A stretch of DNA of 64,000 bases from the NCBI GenBank assembly GCA_020444245.1, contig JAHLLI010000015.1:55209-119208 (forward strand), written 5' to 3'. This DNA is from Actinomycetales bacterium. Its GTDB lineage: Bacteria; Actinomycetota; Actinomycetes; Actinomycetales; Cellulomonadaceae. The position numbers and the translations under genes are program-made. Below the pieces are notes generated by a model that saw nothing but the letters and a program-made list of their open reading frames with translations, had not been told where the DNA came from and made no database searches. Shown in pieces: positions 26,726 through 35,858 of the stretch; position 1 is the first letter of the stretch; each line of letters begins with the position of its first letter.

Positions 26726-27385
26726 TCAGCCGAGCACGGCGGCGATCGCGGGGGCCAGCGCCCTGAACGCCTGACCGCGGTGCGAGATCGCGTTCTTCTC
26801 CTCGGGCGTCAGCTCGGCACAGGTGAGCACGCGGTCGGCGCGCGCGGGCTGCTGGTCCGGCTCGAGCACCGGGTCGTACCCGAAACCGCCGCTCCCGCGC
26901 GGGGCGGTGGTCAGCCGTCCGCGGAGCACGCCCGTCTCGACCTGCTCGCGGCCGTCGGCGGTGACCAGCGCCGCCGCGCACACGAACTGCGCGCCGCGGT
27001 GCGCCGCGGGCACGTCGGCGAGCTGGTCGAGCAGCAGGTCGAGGTTCGCCGCGTCGTCGCCGTGGCTCCCGGCCCAGCGGGCCGAGAAGATCCCGGGCGC
27101 CCCACCGAGGACGTCCACCGCGAGGCCGGAGTCGTCGGCAACTGCCGGGAGACCGGTCGCCGCGGCGAGCGCGCGGGCCTTGAGCAGCGCGTTCTCGGCG
27201 AACGTCACGCCGTCCTCGACGGGCGGCTCGGCGCCCAGGTCTGCGGCGGTGACCACACCAGCGGGGTCGACGCCGGCCGCGGCCAGGATCGCGCGCAGCT
27301 CGCTGAGCTTGTGCCGGTTGTGCGTGGCGAGCACCAGCCGGGCGCCCGCCGCGCCGTCGGCGGGCCCGGTCACCGCCCCGCTCAC
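26726..27385 (-). CDS. Non-canonical purine NTP pyrophosphatase (RdgB/HAM1)
   Basis: The 219-residue enzyme has [19 protein letters not shown] (substrate-binding THNxxK), [46 protein letters not shown] with catalytic Asp residues, and the C-terminal [10 protein letters not shown]. It hydrolyses dITP, ITP and XTP to monophosphates, keeping deaminated purines out of DNA and RNA. GTG 27385 overlaps the rph stop by four bases. The rph-rdgB pairing is conserved in actinobacteria. Confidence 0.95.
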   Translation of the reverse strand: MSGAVTGPADGAAGARLVLATHNRHKLSELRAILAAAGVDPAGVVTAADLGAEPPVEDGVTFAENALLKARALAAATGLPAVADDSGLAVDVLGGAPGIFSARWAGSHGDDAANLDLLLDQLADVPAAHRGAQFVCAAALVTADGREQVETGVLRGRLTTAPRGSGGFGYDPVLEPDQQPARADRVLTCAELTPEEKNAISHRGQAFRALAPAIAAVLG

Positions 27386-28173
27386 AGGCCGCCCGCCGAG
27401 GGCCCGGTGGGCTCGGCCGCGAGCGCCTCGGCCTGGAGCCGGGCCAGCGTCGCCGTGCCGCCGACGGCCAGGTCCAGCAGCACGTCGAGCTCGTTGCGGT
27501 CGAACGGGGTGCGCTCGGCGGTGCCCTGCACCTCGACGAATCCGCCGGACCCGGTGACCACGACGTTCATGTCCGTCTCGGCGCGGACGTCCTCGACGTA
27601 CGGCAGGTCCAGCACCGGGACGCCATCGACGATGCCGACGCTCACCGCGGCGACCGAGTCCGTCAGGACGGGCGCGTCGGCGGGGACGGCGCCGTTCTTG
27701 CGCCCCCAGCTGATCGCGTCGGCCAGGGCGACGTAGGCGCCGGTGATCGCGGCGGTGCGGGTGCCGCCGTCGGCCTGGAGCACGTCGCAGTCCAGCACGA
27801 TGGTGTTCTCCCCCAGCGCGCCCACGTCGATGATCGCGCGCAGCGACCGTCCGATGAGGCGGGAGATCTCGTGGGTGCGCCCGCCGATCCGGCCCTTGAC
27901 CGACTCGCGGTCCGAGCGCGTCGACGTCGAGCGCGGGAGCATCGCGTACTCGGCGGTGACCCAGCCCTGGCCCGAGCCCTTGCGCCAGCGCGGCACGCCC
28001 TGGGTGAACGACGCCGCGCACAGCACCCGGGTGCGGCCGAACTCGACGAGCACGCTGCCCTCGGCCTCGTCCAGCCAGCCCCGGCTCAGGCGTACGGGTC
28101 GCAGCTCGTCGGCGCGGCGGCCGTCAGGGCGGGAGGCGGTGGGACGGGGGGCGTCAGGGGCTGGCGTCGTCAT
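27382..28173 (-). CDS. Ribonuclease PH
   Basis: The 263-residue phosphorolytic exonuclease has [75 protein letters not shown] and the phosphate-binding [18 protein letters not shown]. It trims tRNA 3' ends using phosphate. The ATG at 28173 follows the family's usual short N-terminus. It is coupled to rdgB. In Mycobacterium the same pair follows the metallo-hydrolase and murI genes; here those are 7.7 kb upstream, beyond an accessory block. Confidence 0.96.
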   Translation of the reverse strand: MTTPAPDAPRPTASRPDGRRADELRPVRLSRGWLDEAEGSVLVEFGRTRVLCAASFTQGVPRWRKGSGQGWVTAEYAMLPRSTSTRSDRESVKGRIGGRTHEISRLIGRSLRAIIDVGALGENTIVLDCDVLQADGGTRTAAITGAYVALADAISWGRKNGAVPADAPVLTDSVAAVSVGIVDGVPVLDLPYVEDVRAETDMNVVVTGSGGFVEVQGTAERTPFDRNELDVLLDLAVGGTATLARLQAEALAAEPTGPSAGGL

Positions 28174-28219
28174 GCGCCGCACCCTACGACAGCCGTGGGA
28201 CGTCCTCGCGCCGGGCGAG

Positions 28220-29245
28220 TCACGCGCGCGGGGCGGCCGGGTCGGACCGTCGCGCGGACGCGGACAGCCGATCCGCCAGCGCGGCCGTCAGGGCGCGAAG
28301 CTCCTCGGGCTGCTCGATGCGGAACGGACGGTCCAGTGAGGCGAGCAGGGGCGGCAGCCACCGCAGGTCCTCGACCTGGAGCTCGGCCCGGTACCAGGGC
28401 CCGTCGCCGCTCAACGCAGGCACCTCCTCGAGCGTCGCCAGGCTGGGCGGCAGGACGGCGGCGATCTCCGCCGGCGTCGCCCCGATCAGCACGCGCACGG
28501 TGTGGCGGCGAGGCGCCGTGGCGAGCCCGCGCAGGACCCGCTGGGTGGGCTCGACCCGTTCGACGTCCCCGGGCGGCGAGAACGAGCCGGGCATCGCCCG
28601 CACGTCACCGATGCGGTCGAGCCGGAAGGTCCGCTCCTCGCCGACCGCCGGGTCCGTCCCGGTCACGTACCAGTGGCCGGCGTGGACCACCAGACCGTCC
28701 GGATGCACCACGCGGTCGCTGTGGCGTCCGTCGGCCGCGGTGTACCGGATCCGCACGGGCCGGCGGTGACGCACCGCGTCGGCCAGCGGGAGCAGGACCG
28801 CGCCCTGGGCGGCAGGTGCAGGCGCCGGCGTGGTGAAGGCGGCGGCCGCGAGCAGCGCGTCGACGCGGTCCGCCAGCCGCCGGGGCAGGACGCGGCGGAT
28901 CTTCGCCGCCGCGGTCTCGGCAGCCGTGGCGGCCGCAGCACCGGCGGCGGTGACGTCCTCCGTGCCGCGGGAGCGACGCGCGGCGGCCAGGCCGAGCAGC
29001 ACCTCGATCGCCTCGTCCTCGTCCAACATCAGCGGCGGCAACCGGTAGCCCGAGCCGAGTCGGTACCCGCCGTAGCGGCCGCGCACCGACTCCACGGGCA
29101 CGTCGAGGTCGAGGAGGTGGTCGACGTAGCGCCGCACCGTCCGCCGGTCGACGCCGAGCCGGTCGGACAGCTCGGCCACCGAGCGCACGCCGCCGGACTG
29201 CAGCAGCTCCAGGAGCGCGAGCACGCGGGCGGTCGGCCGACTCAT
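28220..29245 (-). CDS. WYL-domain transcriptional regulator (YafY-type)
   Basis: The 341-residue regulator has an N-terminal DeoR-like winged helix ([47 protein letters not shown], residues 5-52), then [24 protein letters not shown] domain ([36 protein letters not shown]) follows, and then a WCX-type C-terminal domain. WYL proteins sense nucleotide or other ligands. It is divergent from the VOC gene, and a GATAGG/CCTCTATC inverted repeat between them is a likely operator. Confidence 0.88.
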   Translation of the reverse strand: MSRPTARVLALLELLQSGGVRSVAELSDRLGVDRRTVRRYVDHLLDLDVPVESVRGRYGGYRLGSGYRLPPLMLDEDEAIEVLLGLAAARRSRGTEDVTAAGAAAATAAETAAAKIRRVLPRRLADRVDALLAAAAFTTPAPAPAAQGAVLLPLADAVRHRRPVRIRYTAADGRHSDRVVHPDGLVVHAGHWYVTGTDPAVGEERTFRLDRIGDVRAMPGSFSPPGDVERVEPTQRVLRGLATAPRRHTVRVLIGATPAEIAAVLPPSLATLEEVPALSGDGPWYRAELQVEDLRWLPPLLASLDRPFRIEQPEELRALTAALADRLSASARRSDPAAPRA

Positions 29246-29261
29246 GTGCCCAGTATCGCCA

Positions 29262-29288
29262 GATAGGGGGCGGATTCTGTCCTCTATC
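29262..29288. promoter_or_regulatory. Candidate operator between WYL regulator and VOC gene
   Basis: GATAGGGG at 29262-29269 and CCTCTATC at 29281-29288 are inverted with one mismatch. The pair lies in the 90-base divergent promoter region. A regulator that represses both itself and the VOC gene would be expected to bind here. Confidence 0.5.
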
Positions 29289-29335
29289 GGTCTTACCGTG
29301 CCGCTCGTACGCGTCACACCGACCGGGAGACCACC

Positions 29336-29734
29336 ATGAACCTCGCCTCGATCCGCCTCATCACCGACGACGTCGCACGGCTCGTCGACTTCTACGAGCA
29401 CCTCACCGGGATCACTGCCGACCGCCCGAACGAGGACTTCGCCGAGCTCAGGACCGGTACGGCGAACCTTGCGATCGGCAGCGCCCGCACCGTCGGTCTC
29501 ATCGCACCCGGCGCGGCTCGCGCAGCGGACAACCACTCGGTGCTCGTGGAGTTCCTCACCGACGACGTGGATCGCGTCCACCGGGACCTCGCGGCCCTCG
29601 GCGCAGAGGTGGTCATGGCGCCCACGACGATGCCGTGGGGCAACCGGTCGCTCGTGGTGCGCGATCCGGACGGCACGCTGGTGAACGTCTTCAGCCCGGC
29701 GACGGCCGAGGCCGCGGCGCGGTTCGCGCGCTGA
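29336..29734 (+). CDS. VOC-family (glyoxalase/bleomycin-resistance-like) protein
   Basis: The 132-residue protein has two beta-alpha-beta-beta-beta repeats: NLASIRLITDDVARLVDFYEHLTGI, SVLVEFLTDDVDRVHRDLAALGAE, and WGNRSLVVRDPDGTLVNVFSPAT. The C-terminal metal-site position DPDGTLVNVF is present. The family includes antibiotic-binding proteins, isomerases and dioxygenases; no substrate can be assigned. It is controlled, by position, by the divergent WYL regulator. GGGAGACCACC upstream of ATG is the ribosome-binding site. Confidence 0.85.
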   Translation: MNLASIRLITDDVARLVDFYEHLTGITADRPNEDFAELRTGTANLAIGSARTVGLIAPGAARAADNHSVLVEFLTDDVDRVHRDLAALGAEVVMAPTTMPWGNRSLVVRDPDGTLVNVFSPATAEAAARFAR

Positions 29735-29784
29735 CGCCCGGAGACGCGGCCGTGCCGGACTTCGGCACGGTTGCGCAGATCGCT

Positions 29785-29804
29785 GTATACACTCAGGGTA
29801 TACC
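29785..29804. promoter_or_regulatory. Candidate PadR operator/promoter
   Basis: GTATAC at 29785-29790 and GGTATACC at 29797-29804 are two palindromic AT-rich cores 12 bases apart, immediately before the PadR gene start at 29822. The position over the expected -10 region fits PadR autorepression. Confidence 0.55.
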
Positions 29805-29821
29805 CGTGGTGTACTGCTCCC

Positions 29822-30367
29822 ATGACGGTCCCGATGGCACTCCTCGCCCTGCTCGACGGGCGGCCCTCGCACGGTTTCGCGCTCAAACGCCGCTACGACG
29901 ACCTGCTCGGCCACGACCGCGAGCTCAGGTTCGGTCAGGTGTACGCCACGCTCGCCAGGCTCGAGCGCGACGGACTGGCGGACGGGATCGGCCTCGAGCG
30001 CGGCGACGGCGCGGACCGCAAGGTCTACGCGATCACAGCAGACGGTGTCGCGGAGCTGGACCGATGGCTCGCCGCGCCCCAGCTTCCTGGCGGTCGGCCC
30101 GCGGAGCTGTTCACCAAGGTGATCCTCGCGCTCGCCGCCCACCGGTCCGCCGACGCGGTCCTGGACGCCCAGCGCGCCGTCTACCTCGCCCGGATGCGCG
30201 AGCTCACCGCGCGGCGCGGCGAGGGCGACGCGGTCGACCGCCTCGCTCGGGACTTCGAGATGGCACACCTGGACGCCGACCTGCGCTGGATCGAGCTCGC
30301 CGTCGCACGCCTGGCCGACGTCCGGGACGGTGTCGACACCGCCCTCGGAGGTGGGCCCGATGAGTGA
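29822..30367 (+). CDS. PadR-family transcriptional regulator
   Basis: The 181-residue protein has the PadR winged helix (MALLALLDGRPSHGFALKRRYDDLLG, RFGQVYATLARLERDGLADGIG, DRKVYAITADGVAELDRWL) and a helical C-terminal dimer domain. It heads an operon with an ABC ATPase and a large permease, overlapping the ATPase start by eight bases. By analogy with LmrR and similar PadR proteins it should repress this exporter until a toxic ligand appears. Two GTATAC-type palindromes just upstream are likely its site. Confidence 0.9.
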   Translation: MTVPMALLALLDGRPSHGFALKRRYDDLLGHDRELRFGQVYATLARLERDGLADGIGLERGDGADRKVYAITADGVAELDRWLAAPQLPGGRPAELFTKVILALAAHRSADAVLDAQRAVYLARMRELTARRGEGDAVDRLARDFEMAHLDADLRWIELAVARLADVRDGVDTALGGGPDE

Positions 30368-31055
30368 GGTGGTGCTCAGAGGCAGTGCCCTGCGGCACTC
30401 CTACGGCATCCAGGAGGTGCTGCGCGGCGTCGACGTCGAGGTGCGCGCGGGCGAGGTTGTCGCGCTCATGGGCCCGTCCGGATCCGGCAAGTCGACCCTC
30501 CTGCACCTGCTCGCCGGCCTGCTGCGGCCCGACGCCGGCGAGGTCGAGCTGCGCGGCGAGCGGATCGACCACCTCTCCGAGGGCGAACGGTCGCGCACAC
30601 GGCTCGAGCACCTGGGCTTCGTCTTCCAGTTCGGCGACCTCGTCCCGGAGCTCACGGTCGTGGAGAACGTCGAGCTCCCCCTGCGCCTGCTGGGCCGCCG
30701 CCGCGGCGCCGCGCGGCGCGCCGCGACCGAGCTGCTCGACCTGCTCGGCATCGCCGACCTCGCCGACCGCCGCCTGCACGAGGTGTCCGGCGGCGAGTCC
30801 CAGCGGGCAGCCGTGGCCCGGGCGCTCGTCCACTCCCCGGCGGCGGTGCTCGCCGACGAGCCGACCGGGGCCCTGGACACGATCACGGGCGAGCGCGTGC
30901 TGGAGGCCCTGGTCGCCGCCGCACGACACACCGGCGCCGCCGTGCTCCTGGTCACCCACGAGCTGACTGTCGCGTCCTGGGCCGGGCGGGACGTCCAGCT
31001 GCGCGACGGCACGATCCGCGACCCGTCCGCGGCCACCGTGCGGCGGCTGCCATGA
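30360..31055 (+). CDS. ABC exporter ATP-binding protein (MacB/LolD type)
   Basis: The 231-residue ATPase has Walker A MGPSGSGKST, Q-loop FVFQFGDLVPELTVVENVELPL, signature VSGGESQRAAVARAL, Walker B AVLADEPTGALD and switch VTHE. The LPLRLLG insertion and family resemblance place it with ATPases that partner FtsX-type permeases. Its start overlaps the end of the PadR gene, and its end overlaps the permease by four bases. It should drive export or extraction of a peptide or antibiotic. Confidence 0.92.
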   Translation: MSEVVLRGSALRHSYGIQEVLRGVDVEVRAGEVVALMGPSGSGKSTLLHLLAGLLRPDAGEVELRGERIDHLSEGERSRTRLEHLGFVFQFGDLVPELTVVENVELPLRLLGRRRGAARRAATELLDLLGIADLADRRLHEVSGGESQRAAVARALVHSPAAVLADEPTGALDTITGERVLEALVAAARHTGAAVLLVTHELTVASWAGRDVQLRDGTIRDPSAATVRRLP

Positions 31056-32938
31056 CCGCACTCGTCGCCCTCGGCGCCCGGCTGGTGCGCGCCGGCGGGG
31101 CCCTGCGGTTGTGGTCCGTGGTGGGAGGGTGCGCCGTCGCGGTGGCCCTGCTGACCACGGCCTGGGCCCTGCCCGACGCGCTGTACCCCGTCACCGACCC
31201 ACTGTCCGTCGACCCCCGGCGTGGCCCCCTGGTCGCGCTGCTCCAGAGCCTGGTCGTCCCCGTCCTCGCCCTCGTCCTGACCGTCGGACGACTCTCCTCC
31301 CAGTTGCGGGACCGGCGCCTGGCCTCGCTGCGCCTGTTGGGGGTCTCGCGGCGCCACGCCGGCGTGGTCGCGGTCGTGGAGAACGCGATCCCGGCCGTGG
31401 CGGGTGCCACGCTCGGAGCGGCCGGATACCTGGCTGCACGGACCGCCCTGACGGTGCTGCTCGCCGACCAGCTGCAGGCGCCGATCACCCTGCCCGCGCC
31501 CCGGGTCGCCGCCGTCGCGGCCGTCGTCGTCGCCGCGTCGGTCGCGCTCGCCCTGGCCTCGCTGCACCGCCTCGCCCGGCCCCGCGACGCGCACGCACCG
31601 GCCGCTCCACGCAGACCGTCGCTGTGGCGCCTGGCCCCCCTCTTCCCGTCGGCCGTCGCGCTCGCGGTGCTGCTGGCCCTGCCGACCCGCGAGCATCCGG
31701 ATCTGATCACGCCGCTGTTCCTGATCGCCACCGTCGGCGGCGCGCTGGGCATCGCGCTGATCGCACCGCTCGCGTCCCACGCCGCCGCCGCGGGCCTGGT
31801 CCGCAACGGCCGCGTGACCGCCCTCCTCGCCGGTCGGGGCATCCAGACCGGGTCCTCGTCGATCGGTCGCCGGGTCGTCGCCCTTGGCCTGGCCGTGTAC
31901 GTCGTGGTCGGCGGAGCCGGAATGCTGGGCGTCTACCAGAACACCTTGTACCTCAAGGCCGCGATCCATCAGTTCGAGGTGGGCCCGCAGAAGATCCTCG
32001 TCACCTCCGCAACGTGGGACGATCCCCTGCCCACGGCGCTCCTGGCCGACCTCGTCGACGTCCCCGGCGTGCGCGCGGTGGTCCCGGGCTACGACATCGG
32101 TCAGACCGGCTGCGGCCCGGGCTCCACGAGCTGCCTCAAGGTCTTCGTCGGCACCTGTGAAGGCCTGGCGGCACTCGTGACCAGCTCCGGGTGCACGGAC
32201 GGCGAGCCGGCGTGGATCGACTCCGACCTCGCCGACTACGAGGACACCCTCGTCCCCGCCACCCGTACGGGCACCGTCGATGTGGCGGGCCCGACCGGGC
32301 CCACCCACACGGTCCAGCTCAGCGGCACCATCACCCAGGACGTCCCGGCGACCACGGCGACCTGGGTCTGGCCCGGCCAGGTGAACGTCTTCCTGCCTGC
32401 GAGCCTCGCGGACCGATGGGGCATGGCACCGACCACGGCCACCGTGGTCGCCGACACCGGCGCGCAGGTGCGCCGCGACGTCGCCGCGCTGGCCGGCCGC
32501 TACGGCGCCTTCGCCGACTCCCTCGACCTCACCGACTACCGGCAGGTCCTGACGACCCGTACCGCCGCCTCGGCCGTGATGGCGATCGGCCTCGGCGTCG
32601 CACTCCTCGGCTACGGGCTGGCCACCGTCGACCGCGCGCGCGAGACCCGCCGCTCCCGCGCCCGGCTGGTCGCCGTCGGGGTGCCGGCGAGGCTGCTCCG
32701 GCGGGTCGGCGCCATCCAGAGCGCGGTCCCGCTCGCCACGACCGTCGTGCTGGCGGCCGGGCTGGGACTGGCCGCGACCCTCGCGGTCTCGCACAGCGCG
32801 GACCAGGGCTTCACGATCGACACCCGGTCGGCCGCGGTGCTGCTCGCCGGCGTGGTGGCCGGCGGGGTGCTGGTGTCGGTCGCGACGATGCCGCTGACCC
32901 GTGCGCATGTCACGGCGGGCGACCTGCGCGAGGAGTGA
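31052..32938 (+). CDS. FtsX-like ABC permease
   Basis: The 628-residue permease has an N-terminal helix, then three helices in the first FtsX domain (LVALLQSLVVPVLALVLTVG, NAIPAVAGATLGAAGYLAAR, VAAVAAVVVAASVALALASL). A central membrane block is followed by a large extracytoplasmic domain (about residues 305-500, with Cys residues in GCGPGSTSCLKVFVGTCEG). The C-terminal FtsX core is GVPARLLRRVGAIQSAVPLA onward. This BceB-like layout is typical of peptide-antibiotic resistance transporters. It is coupled to the ATPase and under PadR control. Confidence 0.88.
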   Translation: MTALVALGARLVRAGGALRLWSVVGGCAVAVALLTTAWALPDALYPVTDPLSVDPRRGPLVALLQSLVVPVLALVLTVGRLSSQLRDRRLASLRLLGVSRRHAGVVAVVENAIPAVAGATLGAAGYLAARTALTVLLADQLQAPITLPAPRVAAVAAVVVAASVALALASLHRLARPRDAHAPAAPRRPSLWRLAPLFPSAVALAVLLALPTREHPDLITPLFLIATVGGALGIALIAPLASHAAAAGLVRNGRVTALLAGRGIQTGSSSIGRRVVALGLAVYVVVGGAGMLGVYQNTLYLKAAIHQFEVGPQKILVTSATWDDPLPTALLADLVDVPGVRAVVPGYDIGQTGCGPGSTSCLKVFVGTCEGLAALVTSSGCTDGEPAWIDSDLADYEDTLVPATRTGTVDVAGPTGPTHTVQLSGTITQDVPATTATWVWPGQVNVFLPASLADRWGMAPTTATVVADTGAQVRRDVAALAGRYGAFADSLDLTDYRQVLTTRTAASAVMAIGLGVALLGYGLATVDRARETRRSRARLVAVGVPARLLRRVGAIQSAVPLATTVVLAAGLGLAATLAVSHSADQGFTIDTRSAAVLLAGVVAGGVLVSVATMPLTRAHVTAGDLREE

Positions 32939-32997
32939 CGCCTGGAAGGCACGCGTCGGTCGCGGAACCGCCCCTCCCGCACTTCCAACGTATAGCG

Positions 32998-33028
32998 CGA
33001 GGGGGGTCTTGCGGCAAGGCCCCCCTCG
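32998..33028. promoter_or_regulatory. Rifamycin-associated element (RAE) upstream of helR
   Basis: A 31-bp inverted repeat has 15-base arms (32998-33012, 33014-33028) with one mismatch around a single base. Its core, GGTCTTGCGGCAAGGCCCC, matches the known RAE consensus (GGGGCTTGCGGCAAGGCCC) at all but the T/C positions. RAEs precede rifamycin-inactivation and helR genes in actinobacteria and confer rifamycin-inducible expression. It lies 62 bases before the helR start. Confidence 0.85.
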
Positions 33029-33090
33029 AGGCGCAGACTCTCCGGCCGGACCCCGGCACCCCGGGGTCACGGACCCCGGATCGGAGTGTC

Positions 33091-35334
33091 GTGACCACCC
33101 GTCCCACCACCGCCTTCGCCCTCCCCGACCACCTGGCCGCCAAGGCCGACCCCGCGCTCATCGCCGACGACGAGCGGCACCTCGCTGCGATCGGCGAGAG
33201 CCTCGCGGCGTCGATCGCGGACCTGTCCGAGCGCCTGGACGCCGAGCGTCGGGCGCCGGGCGGCTCCGGGCAGCACGCGCTCGAGCGCGACCTGGAGATC
33301 CACCGCCTGACGGCCCGGCTGCGCACCCTGCGCCGCTTCGGCCTGGACCTGTGCCTGGGCAAGATGGTCCGCGCGGACGGATCCGAACCGGTCTACGTCG
33401 GCCGGCTCGGCCTCAAGGACGCCGACGGCCGGCAGCTGCTCGTCGACTGGCGCTCCCCCGCCGCCGAGCCGTTCTTCGGGGCGACCCACGCGGACCCGAT
33501 GGGATTGGTGAGCCGGCGCCGGTACCACTGGACGCGCGGCGCGGTGAGCGACTACTGGGACGAGGTGTTCACGCCGGACGGGCTCGCCGGGCACGCGGCC
33601 CTCGACGACCAGTCCGCCTTCATCGCGAGCCTGGGCGCCAGCCGCACGGCGCGGATGCGCGACGTGCTCGCCACCATCCAGGCCGACCAGGACGCGATCA
33701 TCCGCGCCGGCTCCAGCGGCACGCTCGTCGTCGACGGCGGGCCCGGCACCGGCAAGACCGTCGTGGCGCTGCACCGCACGGCGTACCTGCTCTACTCCGA
33801 CCCGCGCCTGGGCCACCACCGCGGCGGCGTGCTGTTCGTCGGCCCGCACCGGCCGTACCTGGACTACGTCTCCGACGTGCTGCCCAGCCTCGGCGAGGAG
33901 GGCGTGCTCACCTGCACGCTGCGCGACCTGGTGCCGCAGGGCGCGACGGCGGCGCCCGAGCCCGACCCGGAGGTCGCCAGGCTCAAGGCGACGGCCGACC
34001 TCGTCGGCGCGATCGAGCCCGCCGTGCGGTTCTACGAGCGGCCGCCGACCGATCCGCTGGTCGTGGCCACCCCGTGGGCCGACGTCCGCCTCGAGGTCGA
34101 GGACTGGGCCGAGGCGTTCGACGCACCCGAGCCCGGCACCCCGCACAACGACGCGCGCGACGACGTGTGGGAGGCGCTCCTCGGCATCCTGGCGGACAAG
34201 GTCGCCGACGCGCTCGGCGACGACGGGTCGCCGGACGAGGACGACTACGGCGTGCGGACCGGCGCCGACGACTTCGACGCCTACGGCCTGACCGGCGAGG
34301 ACCCCTCCGCCGCGACCCGGCGCGCCCTGGCGCGCAACCGGGACCTGGCCCGGGTGTTCGGCCGCGCGTGGCCGCTGCTGGAGGCGACGGATGTGGTCGG
34401 CGACCTGTGGTCGGTGCCCGCGTACCTGCGGCTGTGCGCTCCGTGGCTGTCCGCCGAGGAGGTGCGCGCGCTGCAGCGCGACGAGCCGGCGGCCTGGACC
34501 GCGGCGGACCTGCCCCTGCTGGACGCGGCACGGCGGCGCCTCGGCGACCCCGAGGCCTCGCGGCGTCGGCGCCGGCGCCAGGCCGCCGCGGCGGAGCAGC
34601 GCGCCCAGGTCGCCGACGTGGTCGACGACCTCATCGCCGCCGACGACTCGGACCTGGGCGTGATGTCCATGCTCCGCGGCCAGGACCTGCGCACGGCGCT
34701 GACCTACGAGCAGGACGCCGAGGGCACCGACCGCTCGGACGGCGACCGCCTCGCGGGCCCGTTCGCGCACGTCGTCGTCGACGAGGCCCAGGAGCTCACG
34801 GACGCGGAGTGGCAGATGCTGCTGGCCCGCTGCCCGTCGCGCAGCCTCACGGTGGTGGGCGACCGCGCGCAGTCCCGGCGCGGGTTCGCCGAGTCGTGGG
34901 CCGACCGCCTGTCCCGGGTGGGCCTGGACCGGATCGAGCTCGCGTCGCTGCGGATCAACTACCGCACGCCGGAGGAGGTCATGGCCGAGGCCGAGCCGGT
35001 CATCCGCGCCGTCCTGCCCGACGCCAACGTGCCGACCTCGGTACGCAGCACCGGCGTCCCGGTCGTGCACGGGCACAGGGCGGACCTGACCGCGACGCTC
35101 GAGGCCTGGCTCGACGCGCACCCCGACGGGGTCGCGTGCGTCATCGGCGACCCGACGTTCCTGGCCACGCCGCGGGTACGGTCACTGACCCCGGAGCTGG
35201 TCAAGGGCCTGGAGTTCGACCTGGTCGTGCTCGTCGACCCGGACCGGTTCGGCACGGGCCTCCGGGGGACGGCCGACCGCTACGTGGCGATGACCCGCGC
35301 GACCCAGCACCTGGTCGTGCTCACTTCTTCTTGA
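33091..35334 (+). CDS. RNA polymerase-recycling ATPase HelR (HelD family)
   Basis: The 747-residue superfamily 1 helicase-like ATPase has Walker A VDGGPGTGKTVVALHRTAYL (about residue 213), Walker B VVVDEAQELTDAEWQMLLARC (about 563) and a C-terminal VAMTRATQHLVVLTS. The N-terminal region (ERHLAAIGESLAASIADLSERL) is the coiled-coil arm that enters RNA polymerase. HelR removes stalled polymerase and displaces bound rifamycin, giving tolerance. The RAE palindrome upstream supports HelR over the general HelD paralogue. The 3' end overlaps the next convergent gene by 14 bases. Confidence 0.9.
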   Translation: MTTRPTTAFALPDHLAAKADPALIADDERHLAAIGESLAASIADLSERLDAERRAPGGSGQHALERDLEIHRLTARLRTLRRFGLDLCLGKMVRADGSEPVYVGRLGLKDADGRQLLVDWRSPAAEPFFGATHADPMGLVSRRRYHWTRGAVSDYWDEVFTPDGLAGHAALDDQSAFIASLGASRTARMRDVLATIQADQDAIIRAGSSGTLVVDGGPGTGKTVVALHRTAYLLYSDPRLGHHRGGVLFVGPHRPYLDYVSDVLPSLGEEGVLTCTLRDLVPQGATAAPEPDPEVARLKATADLVGAIEPAVRFYERPPTDPLVVATPWADVRLEVEDWAEAFDAPEPGTPHNDARDDVWEALLGILADKVADALGDDGSPDEDDYGVRTGADDFDAYGLTGEDPSAATRRALARNRDLARVFGRAWPLLEATDVVGDLWSVPAYLRLCAPWLSAEEVRALQRDEPAAWTAADLPLLDAARRRLGDPEASRRRRRRQAAAAEQRAQVADVVDDLIAADDSDLGVMSMLRGQDLRTALTYEQDAEGTDRSDGDRLAGPFAHVVVDEAQELTDAEWQMLLARCPSRSLTVVGDRAQSRRGFAESWADRLSRVGLDRIELASLRINYRTPEEVMAEAEPVIRAVLPDANVPTSVRSTGVPVVHGHRADLTATLEAWLDAHPDGVACVIGDPTFLATPRVRSLTPELVKGLEFDLVVLVDPDRFGTGLRGTADRYVAMTRATQHLVVLTSS

Positions 35335-35608
35335 GACCGTCCGCCTCGATCCGCTCCGCGTCGGTCGCGGTCCCCGGGTCGTGCGCGTGCACGCCCTCCG
35401 GGAGCTGGTCCGCCTCGATCCGGTCGGCCACGGTCGCGGTCCCCGGGTCGTGCTCGTGCACGCCCTCCGGCAGACCGTCCGCCTCGATCCGGTCGGCCAC
35501 GGTCGCAGTCCCCGGGTCGTGCTCGTGCACGCCCTCCGGCAGACCGTCCGCCTCGATCCGATCAGCGACCGTCTTGCGGCCGCTCGATGTGCTGTGCTCG
35601 TTCGACAT
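35321..35608 (-). CDS. Small protein with 23-residue ADRIEADGLPEG repeats
   Basis: The 95-residue protein has three and a half tandem 23-residue units of the form TVADRIEADGLPEGVHEHDP after MSNEHSTSSGRK, and ends GLKKK. At DNA level the unit is 69 bp and copies are nearly identical, so the array is recent or homogenised. Each unit has acidic and HEHD-type residues that could bind metal. The ATG at 35608 has GGAG seven bases upstream. It overlaps the 3' end of helR in antiparallel. I do not recognise the family. Confidence 0.7.
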   Translation of the reverse strand: MSNEHSTSSGRKTVADRIEADGLPEGVHEHDPGTATVADRIEADGLPEGVHEHDPGTATVADRIEADQLPEGVHAHDPGTATDAERIEADGLKKK

Positions 35609-35797
35609 GGTGACTCCGTCACTCACGGCGCAGTGCTGCGGGGCGGTCCTGTCGTGGGCTCGGGCCGGACACCGGCTCGCAGCCACGCGGCCACTGGCAG
35701 CTCACTGCACCGTGCGGGAGGGCGGCCAGCGTGCCCCGCTCCTCTCAGGCTACGCCGCGACCCTGGGAGCTTCCTGGGAGCCTGCGGGGCCACGGCG

Positions 35798-35857
35798 TCA
35801 GCGCTTGTCGTGCACGGTGACCGCGTAGCCGTCGGGGTCCAGGAAGGTGCCCTCGCC
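35798..35857 (-). pseudogene. C-terminal remnant of a VOC/glyoxalase gene
   Basis: Read on the minus strand and ending at TGA 35798-35800, this stretch gives EGTFLDPDGYAVTVHDKR, the typical last strand of a glyoxalase-fold protein. No upstream part exists: the metallo-hydrolase gene stop abuts it. It is a scar of a truncated gene exactly where the accessory block meets the murI cluster. Confidence 0.55.
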
Positions 35858-35858
35858 G

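Noticed and set aside
30401..33070. An 889-codon minus-strand frame opposite the PadR/ABC operon
   Set aside because: It is the antisense of clearly recognisable ATPase and permease genes and has no motif of its own.
32191..33090. Extension of the HelR frame upstream into the permease gene
   Set aside because: The frame is open by chance. The RAE and GTG 33091 with a ribosome-binding site define the real start.
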